NCBI RefSeq assembly: GCF_011602485.2
Contig: NZ_CP050022.2
Location: 1-64,000 of the forward strand
Source: Bradyrhizobium sp. 1(2017)
Lineage (GTDB): Bacteria > Pseudomonadota > Alphaproteobacteria > Rhizobiales > Xanthobacteraceae
Length of the DNA: 64,000 nt
Reading direction: 5' to 3'
Part shown: piece by piece, positions 28,630 through 37,734 of the stretch
Layout: every line of letters begins with the position of its first letter
Numbering within the stretch: the stretch's first letter is position 1
The notes under the pieces: model-generated
Told to the model about the DNA's origin: nothing
The model's database searches: none
What the model saw: the letters and a program-made list of their open reading frames with translations, nothing else
Made by a program: the position numbers and the translations under genes

Positions 28630-29631
28630 TCAAACCGTCAGCCCACGCTGCTGGGCCAGCTCCTTCAGCGACACCTGGGGACGGGCGCCGATGTGCTGGA
28701 TCACTTCGGCGGCCGCGAGCGCGCCGAGTTCGCCGCACTGCTTGTGCGCAAGGTTGCGCGAAAGACCGTACAGGAAGCCGGCGGCGAACAGATCGCCGGC
28801 GCCGGTGGTGTCCACCAGTTTCGCGATCGGCGAGGCCGGAGCTGCGACTGCGTCGGTCGGCGTCACCACCACGCAGCCCTTCTCGCTGCGGGTGACGACG
28901 CCGAGCTTGACGTCATTGCGCAGCTGCTTCAGCGCGGTGTCGAAATCCGAGGTCATGTAGAGCGAGTGCAGCTCGGACTCGTTGGCGAAGACGATGTCGA
29001 CGGTGCCGTTGCGCATCAGCCCCAGGAACTCGTCGCGATAGCGGTCGACGCAGAAGGAATCCGACAGCGTCAGCGCCACCTTGCGCTTGGCATCGTGGGC
29101 GATCTTGGCCGCCTTGACGAACGCGTCCTTGGCATTCTTGGGGTCCCAGAGGTAACCCTCGAGATAGACGATGCCGGCGGCGGCGATCTCGGCCGGGTCG
29201 ATGTCGGCCGGCGACAGATCCTGCGCCGCGCCGAGATAGGTGTTCATGGTGCGCTCGCCGTCGCCGGTGACCAGGATATAGGAGCAGCCGGTGGCGGGGC
29301 CGTCCTTCGCGGCGGGCGTGTTGAAGGCGACGCCGGCGGCGCGGATGTCGTGGACGTAGAGCTTGCCGATCTGGTCGTCCTTGACCTTGCCGACATAGGC
29401 GGCGCGTGCCCCCAGGCTGCCGATGCCGACGATGGTATTGGCGGCCGAGCCGCCCGAAACCTCCGTTGCCGGGCCCATGTCCTTGTAGATGGCCGCGGCC
29501 CGCGCCTCGTCGATCAGGGACATGCTGCCCTTGGCCATGCCATGCTTGGCCAGAAAGGCCTCGTCGGTCCTGACCAGCACGTCGAACAGCGCGTTGCCGA
29601 TGCCGAGAACGTCATATTTCACGTCAGCCAT
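28630..29631 (-). CDS. PfkB family carbohydrate kinase, adenosine kinase type
   Basis: 333 residues, normal for the family. N-terminal GIGNALFDVLV and GGSAANTIVGIGSLG form the substrate-binding glycine region, and DTTGAGDLFAAGFLYG is the PfkB signature 2 with the catalytic Asp. The pattern VLGIGNALxD...HGMxKGxMxLID and GAAxxLSPxDID is typical of the proteobacterial adenosine kinase-like group, which would phosphorylate adenosine to AMP in purine salvage. Other nucleosides or sugars cannot be excluded. Convergent with the acyl-CoA synthetase and divergent from murJ with 125 nt between starts. Confidence 0.9.
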   Translation of the reverse strand: MADVKYDVLGIGNALFDVLVRTDEAFLAKHGMAKGSMSLIDEARAAAIYKDMGPATEVSGGSAANTIVGIGSLGARAAYVGKVKDDQIGKLYVHDIRAAGVAFNTPAAKDGPATGCSYILVTGDGERTMNTYLGAAQDLSPADIDPAEIAAAGIVYLEGYLWDPKNAKDAFVKAAKIAHDAKRKVALTLSDSFCVDRYRDEFLGLMRNGTVDIVFANESELHSLYMTSDFDTALKQLRNDVKLGVVTRSEKGCVVVTPTDAVAAPASPIAKLVDTTGAGDLFAAGFLYGLSRNLAHKQCGELGALAAAEVIQHIGARPQVSLKELAQQRGLTV

Positions 29632-29756
29632 TCACCTTGATCCTGTTTGGCGGATTGCGATCCCTGCGAAAATCCGCTTCCTGTCGGCCTGAAATCTGGC
29701 TCGCGGCCTATCACGACCAGCCCTTCGCGGGCAAGCAACGGTATTATGTCGGCGCA

Positions 29757-31289
29757 ATGATCCGCTCCTTCCTGACCGTCTCGACGGGAACGCTGGCCTC
29801 GCGGCTGCTGGGCTTTGCGCGCGATTCCCTGATCGCGGCGCTGCTCGGCACCGGCGCGGTGGCGGATGCGTTCCTGGCGGCGTTCCAGCTCGTCAATGTG
29901 GTGCGCCGGCTGCTCAGCGAGGGGGCGCTGAATGCGGCGCTGATCCCGGCCTGGCTGCGGATCCGTGACCGCGATGGCGCGGCGGCCGCGGCGGCCTTCG
30001 CCGGACGCGTGCTCGGCACGGTCAGCGCGGCCCTGGTCGCGATCTCGATCGGCATCGACCTTGCCATGCCGTTGATCATCATGGTGATCGCGCCGGGATT
30101 TTTCGGCAGAAGTACCCTCGATCTCGCCGTGGACAACGCAAGGCTGATGCTGCCTTATCTCGCGTTCGCCGGTCCCGTCACTGTGCTGATGGGACTGCTC
30201 AACGCGCAAGGGCGCTTTGCCCTCACCGCGTTCTCGCCGCTGCTCTTCAACATCGCGCTGATTGCCGCGATCGCGGTGCTGCTCGTCTGGGACGCCGATG
30301 CGGCCCTCGCTGCGTGGATGCTGGCCGCCACCGTCGGCATCGCCGGCCTGCTGCAATTGCTGATGCTGCTGTCGCAACGAAGCGCGCGCCTCGCGACGCC
30401 GCTGCGCGTCAGCCTCGACCAGGAGATGCGGGCGTTTTTTGCCAAGGCTATCCCCGGCATGATCGCAAGCTCGGGCCCGCAATGGCTGATGGTGGCGGGG
30501 GCGATCATCGCCTCGGCGACGCCCTCCGCGGTGTCCTGGCTCTATTTTGCCAACCGCCTGATCGAGCTGCCGCTCGGCATCGTCGGGGTCGCGATGGGTA
30601 CGGTGCTGGTGCCGGAGCTGACCCGTGCCGTCGCGAGCGGCGACCGCGATGCGGTCGCGCATGCCGAATCCCGCGCGCTGGAGCTTGCGACCGGGCTGGC
30701 GCTGCCGGCCACGCTCGGCCTGATCGTGCTGGCCGAGCCGATCGTGCGGCTGTTGTTCGAGCATGGCGCCTTCGGCGCGCAGGACAGCGCGGCAACGGCG
30801 CACGCGCTGATGTGGCTGGCGCTTGGCCTGCCGGCGCATGTGCTGATCAAGGCACTTTCTCCTGCCTTCTACGCCCGCAGCGACACGATGACGCCGCTGC
30901 TCGCGACCGCCAAGGGCTTCGTGGTGACGGTCGTGCTCGCGGTTCTGCTCGGCCATCTCCTTGGCGCGAGCGGGATCGCGGCGAGCATCGCGGCCGGCGC
31001 CTGGAGCAGCGCGCTCTCGCTGCTCCGCAACGGCACCGCCGCGTTCGGCTTCTCGGCCGACGCGAGCGCCCGCAAGCGGCTGCCGCGGATCGTGCTGGCC
31101 GCGATCGGCATGGGCGCCCTGCTCTGGCTGACCACGGGCCTCGTGCCTGCCGGGAGCCATGGCTTCATCAAATTCGTCGCGCTGGGTGTGCAGATCGCGG
31201 CCGGGATCGCCGTCTACGGCCTGCTGCTGCAAATCCTCGGCGCGGCCTCCTGGCGCGAGGCGGTTAACGCGTTGCAGCGGCCCGGCTGA
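29757..31289 (+). CDS. murJ: Lipid II flippase MurJ
   Basis: 510-residue polytopic protein (about 14 membrane segments) of the MOP superfamily. MurJ flips lipid II, the peptidoglycan precursor, across the inner membrane. Landmarks: SGTLASRLLGFARDSLIAALLG at the N-terminus, FRRLLxEGALNxAxIP (here VNVVRRLLSEGALNAALIPAW), and LIELPLGIVGVAMGTVLVPEL in the middle. ATG 29757 gives the canonical start MIRSFLTVSTGTLASR; the frame is open from 29637 but that extension overlaps the divergent promoter. Followed after 78 nt by trpS, a neighbour order common in alphaproteobacteria. Confidence 0.95.
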   Translation: MIRSFLTVSTGTLASRLLGFARDSLIAALLGTGAVADAFLAAFQLVNVVRRLLSEGALNAALIPAWLRIRDRDGAAAAAAFAGRVLGTVSAALVAISIGIDLAMPLIIMVIAPGFFGRSTLDLAVDNARLMLPYLAFAGPVTVLMGLLNAQGRFALTAFSPLLFNIALIAAIAVLLVWDADAALAAWMLAATVGIAGLLQLLMLLSQRSARLATPLRVSLDQEMRAFFAKAIPGMIASSGPQWLMVAGAIIASATPSAVSWLYFANRLIELPLGIVGVAMGTVLVPELTRAVASGDRDAVAHAESRALELATGLALPATLGLIVLAEPIVRLLFEHGAFGAQDSAATAHALMWLALGLPAHVLIKALSPAFYARSDTMTPLLATAKGFVVTVVLAVLLGHLLGASGIAASIAAGAWSSALSLLRNGTAAFGFSADASARKRLPRIVLAAIGMGALLWLTTGLVPAGSHGFIKFVALGVQIAAGIAVYGLLLQILGAASWREAVNALQRPG

Positions 31290-31367
31290 GCCGCGCCCGG
31301 CGAAATACCCTTGACGGGGCAGCGCCGCTGTTGGAAACGACGGCCATATCTTCCAGGAAAGCTGACC

Positions 31368-32420
31368 ATGCCATTCGTTGAACGGGTCTTTTCGGGCGTC
31401 CAGCCGACGGGCAATCTGCATCTCGGCAATTATCTCGGCGCGATCGTCAACTTCGTGAAGATGCAGGAAACCCACAACTGCATCTATTGCGTCGTCGACA
31501 TGCACGCGATCACGCAAGGCGTCGACGTCTGGGGCGGACCGGCGGTGCTCAGCCGCAGCACCCGCGAGGTGACGGCGGCGTTCATCGCGGCAGGCATCGA
31601 TCCGAAGAAGCACATCGTGTTCAACCAGAGCCAGGTCTCGGGCCATGCCGAGCTCGCCTGGATCTTCAACTGCGTCGCGCGCATGGGCTGGCTCGGCCGC
31701 ATGACCCAGTTCAAGGAGAAGGCCGGCAAGGACCGCGAGAACGCATCGGTCGGGCTGTTCGACTATCCCGTGCTGATGGCGGCCGACATCCTGCTGTACC
31801 GCGCCACCCACGTGCCGGTCGGAGAGGACCAGAAGCAGCATCTCGAGCTCTCGCGCGACATCGCGCAGAAATTCAACAACGATTTCGGCGATTCCATTCG
31901 CGCCCAAGGCGCCGATGACGGCCTGTTCTTCCCGCTGCCGGAACCCCTGATCACGGGCCCGGCGACGCGCGTGATGAGCTTGCGTGACGGCACCAAGAAA
32001 ATGTCGAAGTCGGACGCGTCCGACAATTCGCGCATCAACCTCACCGACGATGCCGACACCATCGCGCAGAAGATCCGCAAGGCGAAGACCGATCCGGAGC
32101 CGCTGCCGACGGAAGAAAAGGGTCTTGAAGCCCGTCCCGAAGCCGACAATCTCGTCGGCATCTTCGCCGCGCTCTCGGGCCGCTCCAAGGCCGAGGTGCT
32201 CAGGGATTTCGGCGGCGGCCAGTTCTCCAGCTTCAAGAACGCGCTGGCGGAGCTGTGCGTTACCAAGCTCGCGCCGATTGCCGGCGAGATGAAGCGCCTC
32301 GTCGCCGACCCCGGGCACATCGACACCATCCTGAACGATGGCGCCGACCGGGCCCGCGCCATCGCCGACGAGACCATGAAGCTCTCGAAGGACATCGTCG
32401 GCTTCATCCGCCGGCGCTGA
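31368..32420 (+). CDS. trpS: Tryptophanyl-tRNA synthetase
   Basis: Class I aminoacyl-tRNA synthetase that charges tRNA-Trp. 350 residues from ATG 31368, normal length. Class I signatures: [10 protein letters not shown] (HIGH-type) near 16-25 and KKMSKS near 205-210. The start region [22 protein letters not shown] is diagnostic. Likely co-transcribed with murJ (78 nt upstream) and followed by a USP-type gene. Confidence 0.97.
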   Translation: MPFVERVFSGVQPTGNLHLGNYLGAIVNFVKMQETHNCIYCVVDMHAITQGVDVWGGPAVLSRSTREVTAAFIAAGIDPKKHIVFNQSQVSGHAELAWIFNCVARMGWLGRMTQFKEKAGKDRENASVGLFDYPVLMAADILLYRATHVPVGEDQKQHLELSRDIAQKFNNDFGDSIRAQGADDGLFFPLPEPLITGPATRVMSLRDGTKKMSKSDASDNSRINLTDDADTIAQKIRKAKTDPEPLPTEEKGLEARPEADNLVGIFAALSGRSKAEVLRDFGGGQFSSFKNALAELCVTKLAPIAGEMKRLVADPGHIDTILNDGADRARAIADETMKLSKDIVGFIRRR

Positions 32421-32529
32421 TCGTGGCATCAGGAAAACTCGGCCGGTGCTGCGACGCCGGCCGACGCCCCCTCTCCCAAAGCGGGAGCGAGTGTGGCAGC
32501 ATGCCGGTTGCGCACACGCCGGGACATGC

Positions 32530-33024
32530 ATGACCAGCAAGCGACTTTGCTTCGAGCCGGGTCACAAGCCCAAATGCCTCGTCATCGTTGACGACACCGC
32601 CGAATGGGATCGCGCGGTGTATTACGCCAGCCGCTGGGCGATCCGCGCCGGCGGCGGCGTGGTGATGCTGCGCATCATCGAGCCCGAGCAGCAGAGCCAG
32701 GAATGGCTTGGCGTCGCCGACATCATGCGCGCCGAGGCGCAGGAGGCGGCGGAGGCCGCGCTTGACCGCGCCGCCGGGAGAGCCAACGGCATCGCTGCGA
32801 TCACGCCGGAACGCGTGATCCGGGAAGGCGAAGCGATGGAACAATTGCTGGGGGTGATCGACGAGGACCCTGACATCGCCACGCTGGTGCTGGCGGCCAA
32901 TCCCGGTGCGGAAGGGCCAGGACCCCTGGTCGCCCTGCTCGCACATGCGGTGGGGACGTTTCCGATCCCCGTGACCATCATTTCCGGCGCGCTGAGCGAC
33001 GAAAGCGTGGATTCGCTGTCGTAG
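32530..33024 (+). CDS. Universal stress protein family (UspA-like)
   Basis: 164 residues, ATG 32530. The core KCLVIVDDTAEWDRAVYYASRWAIRAGGGVVMLRIIEP is the first strand-helix of a USP domain, and DIATLVLAANPGAEGPGPLVALLAHAVGTFPIPVTIIS is the C-terminal half. The usual ATP-binding G-x2-G-x9-G-S/T motif is only partly kept (ANPGAEGPGPL), so nucleotide binding is uncertain. Function in stress tolerance is inferred from the family. It lies downstream of trpS and upstream of a palindrome-rich gap. Confidence 0.85.
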   Translation: MTSKRLCFEPGHKPKCLVIVDDTAEWDRAVYYASRWAIRAGGGVVMLRIIEPEQQSQEWLGVADIMRAEAQEAAEAALDRAAGRANGIAAITPERVIREGEAMEQLLGVIDEDPDIATLVLAANPGAEGPGPLVALLAHAVGTFPIPVTIISGALSDESVDSLS

Positions 33025-33027
33025 CCT

Positions 33028-33199
33028 CTCTTACCCTCCCCTGGAGGGGAAGGGTCGGCCCACATCTGAGCGCAGCGAAGATGAGAGACGGGGTAGGGTG
33101 ACGGTCTCTCCGCGCTGAACACTGCCCGTGTTGAAAGATCACCCCACCCCGCTCGCGCTGCGCGCGATCGACCCTCCCCCCTCCAGGGGAGGGTAAGAG
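33028..33199. repeat. Large inverted repeat (CTCTTACCCTCCCCTGGAGG type)
   Basis: Left end 33028-33060 (CTCTTACCCTCCCCTGGAGG ...) matches the inverted right end 33169-33199 (... CCCTCCAGGGGAGGGTAAGAG). The interior holds further short dyads. It fills most of the 301-nt gap between the USP gene and the Nfu gene; no gene is seen in it. Confidence 0.85.
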
Positions 33200-33325
33200 C
33201 GAACCTAACCCGCTGATATAACAACGAAACACCCGCCTCACCCCTTGATCGTGCGTTCCCCGTCGCCATCTGCTAGTGGATAGGACAACGCGCCGGCCTT
33301 GAACCGGCGACGTCTGGAGAAAACC

Positions 33326-33895
33326 ATGTTCATTCAAACCGAAGCCACCCCCAATCCCTCCACGCTGAAGTTCATTCCCGGCCGCGTCGTGGTCGACGGC
33401 AGCCCGATGGAATTTTCGAGCCGCGAAGCCGCCACGCGCTCGCCGCTGGCCGAAAAGCTGTTCGACGTGCCCGGCGTCACCGGCGTGTTCTACGGATCGG
33501 ATTTCATCACCGTCACCAAGGCGAACGGTGAATGGCAGCAGCTCAAGCCCGCGATCCTCGGTGCGATCATGGAGCATTACATGTCCGGCGCGCCGCTGCT
33601 CGCCGACGGCACGGCCAGCAGCGATGTCGACCTCGACGACGAGAACGAGTTCTTCGACGAGGCGGATGCCGAGACGGTCGACATGATCAAGGACCTGATC
33701 GAGACCCGGGTGCGGCCGGCGGTCGCCAATGACGGCGGCGACATCACCTTCCGCGGCTTCAAGGACGGCATCGTCTATCTCAACATGAAGGGCGCCTGCT
33801 CCGGCTGCCCGTCATCGACCGCGACGCTTCAGCACGGCATCCAGAACCTGCTCAAGCATTTCGTGCCTGATGTGGTCGAAGTCCGGCCGATGTAA
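33326..33895 (+). CDS. Nfu-type iron-sulfur cluster scaffold/carrier
   Basis: 189 residues from ATG 33326. The N-terminal Nfu_N domain (MFIQTEATPNPSTLKFIPG ... GVFYGSDFITVTK, 1-90) is joined by an acidic linker (about 95-112) to a NifU C-terminal domain with the cluster-binding C-x-x-C in MKGACSGCPSSTATLQHGI. Proteins of this architecture carry 4Fe-4S clusters to target enzymes and are the relatives of mitochondrial NFU1. Stand-alone here, without isc or suf genes. The short ORF extension upstream to 33299 is not needed. Confidence 0.95.
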   Translation: MFIQTEATPNPSTLKFIPGRVVVDGSPMEFSSREAATRSPLAEKLFDVPGVTGVFYGSDFITVTKANGEWQQLKPAILGAIMEHYMSGAPLLADGTASSDVDLDDENEFFDEADAETVDMIKDLIETRVRPAVANDGGDITFRGFKDGIVYLNMKGACSGCPSSTATLQHGIQNLLKHFVPDVVEVRPM

Positions 33896-33906
33896 AAGGT
33901 GCCGCA

Positions 33907-33992
33907 GGGTGGGCAAAGCGGAGCGTGCCCACCTTCTCTGCCATGAGATAAAGGAGGTGGACACGGCGCAAGCGCGCCTGTGCCCACCCTAC
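33907..33992. repeat. Inverted repeat pair GGGTGGGCAAAGCG/TGCCCACCC
   Basis: 33907-33933 (GGGTGGGCAAAGCGGAGCGT, GCCCACC) and 33956-33992 (GGTGGACACGGCGCAAGCGC ... TGCCCACCCTAC). A repeat type frequent in Bradyrhizobium intergenic DNA as I recall it. It separates the convergent Nfu and chemoreceptor genes and may end both transcripts. Confidence 0.75.
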
Positions 33993-34001
33993 GAGATCTC
34001 G

Positions 34002-35687
34002 CTACGCCGCTTGCCCAATGCTCGCGGCCTCCTGCGCGGCCTTGCGCATGTTGGCCGACATCTCGCTGGTGACGGTGCTCTGCTCCTCGACGGCCGCTGC
34101 CGTTGAGGACACGTACTCGCTAACGCCCTGGATCGCGCTCTTGATTGCATCCAGCGCGCCGACGACGTCGACCGAGATGCCGTTGAGATTGCCGATCTCC
34201 TGCTCGATCCGGTCGGCGGCCTGCTTGGCCTGATTGGCGAGATTCTTCACCTCCGACGCCACCACCGCGAAGCCGCGACCGGCCTCGCCTGCCCGCGCGG
34301 ATTCGATGGTGGCATTCAGCGCCAGCAGGTTGATCTGCCCGGTGATATTTCCGATGAGCTGCACGATCATGCTCATCGACTCCGCCGCCCGCGTCAGACG
34401 GTGCGCCTGCTGATCCGCCGCCTCGACGCGATCGACCGCGGTTGATGCGGTCTCGCGCGAGCGCGCCATCGCCTCCGCGATCTCGCGCACCGACGCGTTC
34501 AGCTCCTCGGCGCCGGCCGCGACCGTTTCCATCATGTCGCGCACCGTCTCGCTGCGCTTGCGCGCGATCACCTGGGCGGTGGTATCGGATGCGTATTTCA
34601 CGACCTTGAACGGTTGGCCGTTGAGATCGCGGATCGGATTGTAGGACGCCTGAATGAAGACCTGCCGTCCGCCCTTGCCGACGCGTTGATATTCGCCGGA
34701 CTGGAATTCACCGGCGTTCAGCCTAGCCCAGAAGGCGCGATAGGCATCGCCATCGCGCTCCTCATTGCTCACGAACATGCTGTGGTGCTTGCCGACGATC
34801 TCGGACAACGTGTAGCCGAGCGCGCCGAGAAAGTTCTCGTTGGCGGTCAGGACCTTGCCGTCCATGCTGAACTCGATCACGGCCTGCGACTTGCCGATCG
34901 CCTCGATCTGCCCGGCAAAATTCGCGTTCGACAGCTTCTGCGCGCTGACGTCGGTGGCGAACTTCACCACCTTGAATGGCTTGCCGGCATCGTCGAGAAT
35001 CGGATTGTAGGACGCGAGGATCCAGACCTCCTTGCCGCCTTTGCCAAAGCGCTTGTACTCGCCGGACCGGAATTCGCCGCGCGCGAGCCTCGCCCAGAAT
35101 TCGCGATAGGCCGCGCCATCGCGCTCGCCGGCGCCGACGAAGATGCTGTGATGCCGGCCCTCGATCTCGTCGAGCCGGTAGCCCACCGCGCTCAGGAAGT
35201 TCTCGTTGGCGGTGATGATGGTGCCGTCGAGATTGAATTCGATCACCGCCTGCGCCCGGCCGATCGCGGAGATCTTCCCGGCATCCTCGAGGCTGCGCAA
35301 CTTGCGCGCCGTGATGTCGGTGGCGAATTTGACGACCTTCACGGTCTTGCCGGCGTCGTTGACGATCGGATTGTAGGACGCCTGGATCCAAATCTCGCGG
35401 CCGGCCTTGCCAAGCCGCTTATACTCGGCGGACTGATATTCGCCGCGGCCCAGCCGGGCCCAGAACTCGCGATAGTCGGCGCTGCCCCGCTCTTCGGGCG
35501 CAACGAACAGGTTGTGGTGCTTGCCCGCGATCTCGTCGAGCCGATAGCCCATCACATCGAGGAAATTCTGGTTGGCCGTGATGATGGTGCCGTCGAGATT
35601 GAATTCGATGACCGCCTGCGACTTGCCTAGCGCAATGACCTGAGCCACGGCCTCTCGTGCCGAAGAACCGCTTCGCCAAAAAGACAT
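34002..35687 (-). CDS. Soluble methyl-accepting chemotaxis protein with three tandem PAS domains
   Basis: 561 residues. ATG 35687 has GGAAAGG 7 nt upstream; a longer open frame to 35735 is not needed. Three PAS-PAC units of about 122 residues follow each other (about 16-130, 138-252, 260-374), each with the pattern [28 protein letters not shown]. The C-terminal 185 residues form an MCP signalling domain with the tip [33 protein letters not shown]. No membrane segment is present, so it is a cytoplasmic receptor, as in the BdlA/Aer2-like group. PAS cofactors (heme, FAD) are not evident. There are no che genes nearby. AT-richer promoter sequence lies upstream. Confidence 0.94.
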   Translation of the reverse strand: MSFWRSGSSAREAVAQVIALGKSQAVIEFNLDGTIITANQNFLDVMGYRLDEIAGKHHNLFVAPEERGSADYREFWARLGRGEYQSAEYKRLGKAGREIWIQASYNPIVNDAGKTVKVVKFATDITARKLRSLEDAGKISAIGRAQAVIEFNLDGTIITANENFLSAVGYRLDEIEGRHHSIFVGAGERDGAAYREFWARLARGEFRSGEYKRFGKGGKEVWILASYNPILDDAGKPFKVVKFATDVSAQKLSNANFAGQIEAIGKSQAVIEFSMDGKVLTANENFLGALGYTLSEIVGKHHSMFVSNEERDGDAYRAFWARLNAGEFQSGEYQRVGKGGRQVFIQASYNPIRDLNGQPFKVVKYASDTTAQVIARKRSETVRDMMETVAAGAEELNASVREIAEAMARSRETASTAVDRVEAADQQAHRLTRAAESMSMIVQLIGNITGQINLLALNATIESARAGEAGRGFAVVASEVKNLANQAKQAADRIEQEIGNLNGISVDVVGALDAIKSAIQGVSEYVSSTAAAVEEQSTVTSEMSANMRKAAQEAASIGQAA

Positions 35688-35984
35688 CAATGAACCTTTC
35701 CAAATGACCGACGCCGGCTTGGCTTGATCTGCCAAAGTGCCCGGTCGGAGTCGCCGTTGACTGGCGCGAACCGTGTCATTGGTTTGCTAATGATTATTTA
35801 AAATGCCAATATTTCAAATACTTAGCCATCCCTAAGGTTGCAAATCGATGCATTTGCTTCAAAAATGGGGCGCGAAAATCTTGCCGTCTTCGCGTCCACG
35901 TAGAATCACGGGGCTGATCGTGCGCTTGTCGAGAAATCAAACTTGCTCTGGTTCGACGGCGGCCCGACCGACTAAGCTGATTCG
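35688..35984. other. AT-rich divergent promoter region
   Basis: 297-nt gap between the divergent chemoreceptor and tsaB genes. The part 35775-35880 is clearly richer in A and T than the rest of the window, and contains the imperfect palindrome GCAAAT-CGATGC-ATTTGC (35840-35857), a possible operator. No gene seen. Confidence 0.5.
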
Positions 35985-36677
35985 ATGCTGATCCTTGCCA
36001 TCGATACTGCGCTCGACGCCTGCTCGGCGGCCGTGCTGGACACCGAAACCGCCGAGCTGCGCGCGCTGGAATCGCTGCCGATGAAGCGCGGGCACGCCGA
36101 AGCCTTGATGCCGCTGATCGCGCGGGTGATGGGGTCGGCAGAGCTCGGCTTCACCGCGCTCGACCGCATCGCTGTCACCGTCGGTCCCGGAAGCTTCACC
36201 GGCCTGCGCGTCGGCATTTCAGCGGCGCGCGGCCTCGCGCTCGCAGCCGGCAAGCCCGCCGTCGGCCTGACCACCTTGTCGGCCTACGCTGCCACCATCG
36301 TTGGCCAGAGCCGGTCGGCGCCCGTGATCTCCGCGATCGACGCGCGGCACGACCACGTCTATTTCCAGATCGTCGCCGGCGACGGCAGCCAGCTGGTGCG
36401 ACCGAAAGTCGCCAGCATCGACGAGGCGATCGCGGCCTCGCAGTTCGGCGCGCCGCATCTGGTCGGAAATGCCGCGAACATCCTCGCCGAGCGCTGGCCG
36501 AAGGATGCACCGCAGCCCATCGCAGTCGATGCGCAAGCCGCACCCGACATCGCCTGGGTCGCGTGGCTCGGCGCGGCCGCCAATCCCGACACCACGCCGG
36601 CACGGCCGTTTTATCTGAAGGCGCCTGACGCAAAGCCGGCCGCACTGCCGCCGCTCGCACAAGCCGCAAGCTCATGA
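35985..36677 (+). CDS. tsaB: tRNA threonylcarbamoyladenosine biosynthesis protein TsaB
   Basis: TsaB partners with TsaD and TsaE in making t6A37 in ANN-decoding tRNAs. 230 residues; N-terminal ASKHA fold with ILAIDTALDACSAAVL, conserved His in KRGHAEALMPLI, and VTVGPGSFTGLRVGISAARGLALA near 62-86. Length is normal. The stop overlaps the rimI start (ATGA), forming a tsaB-rimI-fur cluster. Confidence 0.95.
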   Translation: MLILAIDTALDACSAAVLDTETAELRALESLPMKRGHAEALMPLIARVMGSAELGFTALDRIAVTVGPGSFTGLRVGISAARGLALAAGKPAVGLTTLSAYAATIVGQSRSAPVISAIDARHDHVYFQIVAGDGSQLVRPKVASIDEAIAASQFGAPHLVGNAANILAERWPKDAPQPIAVDAQAAPDIAWVAWLGAAANPDTTPARPFYLKAPDAKPAALPPLAQAASS

Positions 36678-37159
36678 TGAGATGGCTGTCGCAATGGTGG
36701 CGCGGCGGCACCGCCGCCGTCGAGCCCGCGTCCGCGCGCGATGCCCCGCGGCTGGCACAGCTTCACGGCGCCTCCTTCGCCCGCGGCTGGGGCGAAGGCG
36801 AGTTCGAGAGCATGATCAGCGAACGCAACACGCTGGTGCATCGCCTGCGTCTCGGCCGCAAGACGATCGGCTTTGCGGTGTCGCGGATCGGCGCGGACGA
36901 GGCGGAAATCCTCTCGGTCGCGGTCGACCCGAGCCATCGCGGCCGCGGCCTCTCCGGCACGCTGCTGATGACCCATCTCGGCCATCTCGCGGGGCGCGGC
37001 GTGCGCACAATCTTTCTCGAAGTCGAAGAAAATAACCAGCCGGCGCGGCGGCTGTACGATCGGGCCGGATTCTTGGTGGTCGGGCGCCGCGAACGCTACT
37101 ATAAGCAGCCCGACGGGGAACAATTGAACGCTCTTCTGATGCGACGTGACTTGTCGTAA
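36674..37159 (+). CDS. rimI: Ribosomal protein S18-alanine N-acetyltransferase-type GNAT
   Basis: 161-residue GNAT acetyltransferase. The acetyl-CoA binding motif is VAVDPSHRGRGLSGTLL near 88-104, followed by FLEVEENNQPARRLYDRAGF, which is characteristic of RimI (the ENN-A--LY---GF segment). RimI acetylates the N-terminus of S18. It overlaps tsaB by 4 nt, an arrangement seen in many bacteria. An extra N-terminal segment (MMRWLSQWWRGG) is present. Confidence 0.9.
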   Translation: MMRWLSQWWRGGTAAVEPASARDAPRLAQLHGASFARGWGEGEFESMISERNTLVHRLRLGRKTIGFAVSRIGADEAEILSVAVDPSHRGRGLSGTLLMTHLGHLAGRGVRTIFLEVEENNQPARRLYDRAGFLVVGRRERYYKQPDGEQLNALLMRRDLS

Positions 37160-37199
37160 CATCGGTGCCAGAAAGCGCCTCCGCCAGGCAGATCATCCT

Positions 37200-37655
37200 A
37201 TGACCGCACTGAAACCCTCTTCCGCATCCAAGGCGTCCGGCATCGAGGCGCGCTGTGCCGCCACGGGCATGCGCATGACCGAGCAGCGCCGCGTCATTGC
37301 CCGCGTGCTGGCGGAGGCGGTCGATCACCCCGACGTCGAGGAGCTGTATCGCCGCTGCGTCGCCGTCGACGACAAGATCTCGATCTCGACCGTGTATCGC
37401 ACCGTGAAACTGTTCGAGGATGCCGGCATCATCGAGCGCCATGATTTCCGCGAGGGCCGCGCGCGCTACGAGACGATGCGCGACAGCCATCACGACCACC
37501 TCATCAACCTGCGCGACGGCAAGGTGATCGAGTTCACCTCCGAGGAGATCGAGAAGCTCCAGGCGGAGATCGCCCGCAAGCTTGGCTACAAGCTGGTCGA
37601 TCACCGGCTCGAGCTCTATTGCGTCCCGCTCGACGACGACAAGCCGACGTCTTAA
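37200..37655 (+). CDS. fur: Fur family metal-responsive repressor (Fur/Mur)
   Basis: 151 residues from ATG 37200. Winged-helix part: MRMTEQRRVIARVLAEAVDHPDVEELYRR and KISISTVYRTVKLFEDAGIIERHDF. Metal site: SHHDHLINLRDGKVIEF and the C-terminal GYKLVDHRLELYC. The C-x-x-C pair that follows HHDHL in E. coli Fur is replaced by NLRD, so that structural zinc site is absent. In rhizobia this protein is described as Fur in Bradyrhizobium and as the manganese regulator Mur in others; which metal it senses cannot be read from sequence. Its ORF starts 40 nt after rimI ends. A 74-nt inverted repeat follows it. Confidence 0.93.
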   Translation: MTALKPSSASKASGIEARCAATGMRMTEQRRVIARVLAEAVDHPDVEELYRRCVAVDDKISISTVYRTVKLFEDAGIIERHDFREGRARYETMRDSHHDHLINLRDGKVIEFTSEEIEKLQAEIARKLGYKLVDHRLELYCVPLDDDKPTS

Positions 37656-37657
37656 GT

Positions 37658-37731
37658 GGCATGATCTCCGCGCAAACGCCGTCCGCGCTTGTCGCGCGGG
37701 AAAGCCGCTCCACACTTTTCCGGATCATGCC
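37658..37731. repeat. Inverted repeat GGCATGATC...GATCATGCC after fur
   Basis: Perfect 9-bp terminal inverted repeat (37658-37666 and 37723-37731) with the interior GGGAAAGCCGC-CACACTTTTCCG. The CTTTTCCGGATCATGC segment is familiar to me as a widespread Rhizobiales intergenic repeat. It begins 3 nt after the fur stop codon and ends 3 nt before the GTG start of the HAD gene. Confidence 0.8.
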
Positions 37732-37734
37732 TTA

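Noticed and set aside
29619..32540. Very long open frame on the minus strand opposite murJ and trpS
   Set aside because: High-GC antisense shadow: Arg/Gln/His-rich with no domain, covering two well-identified genes on the other strand.
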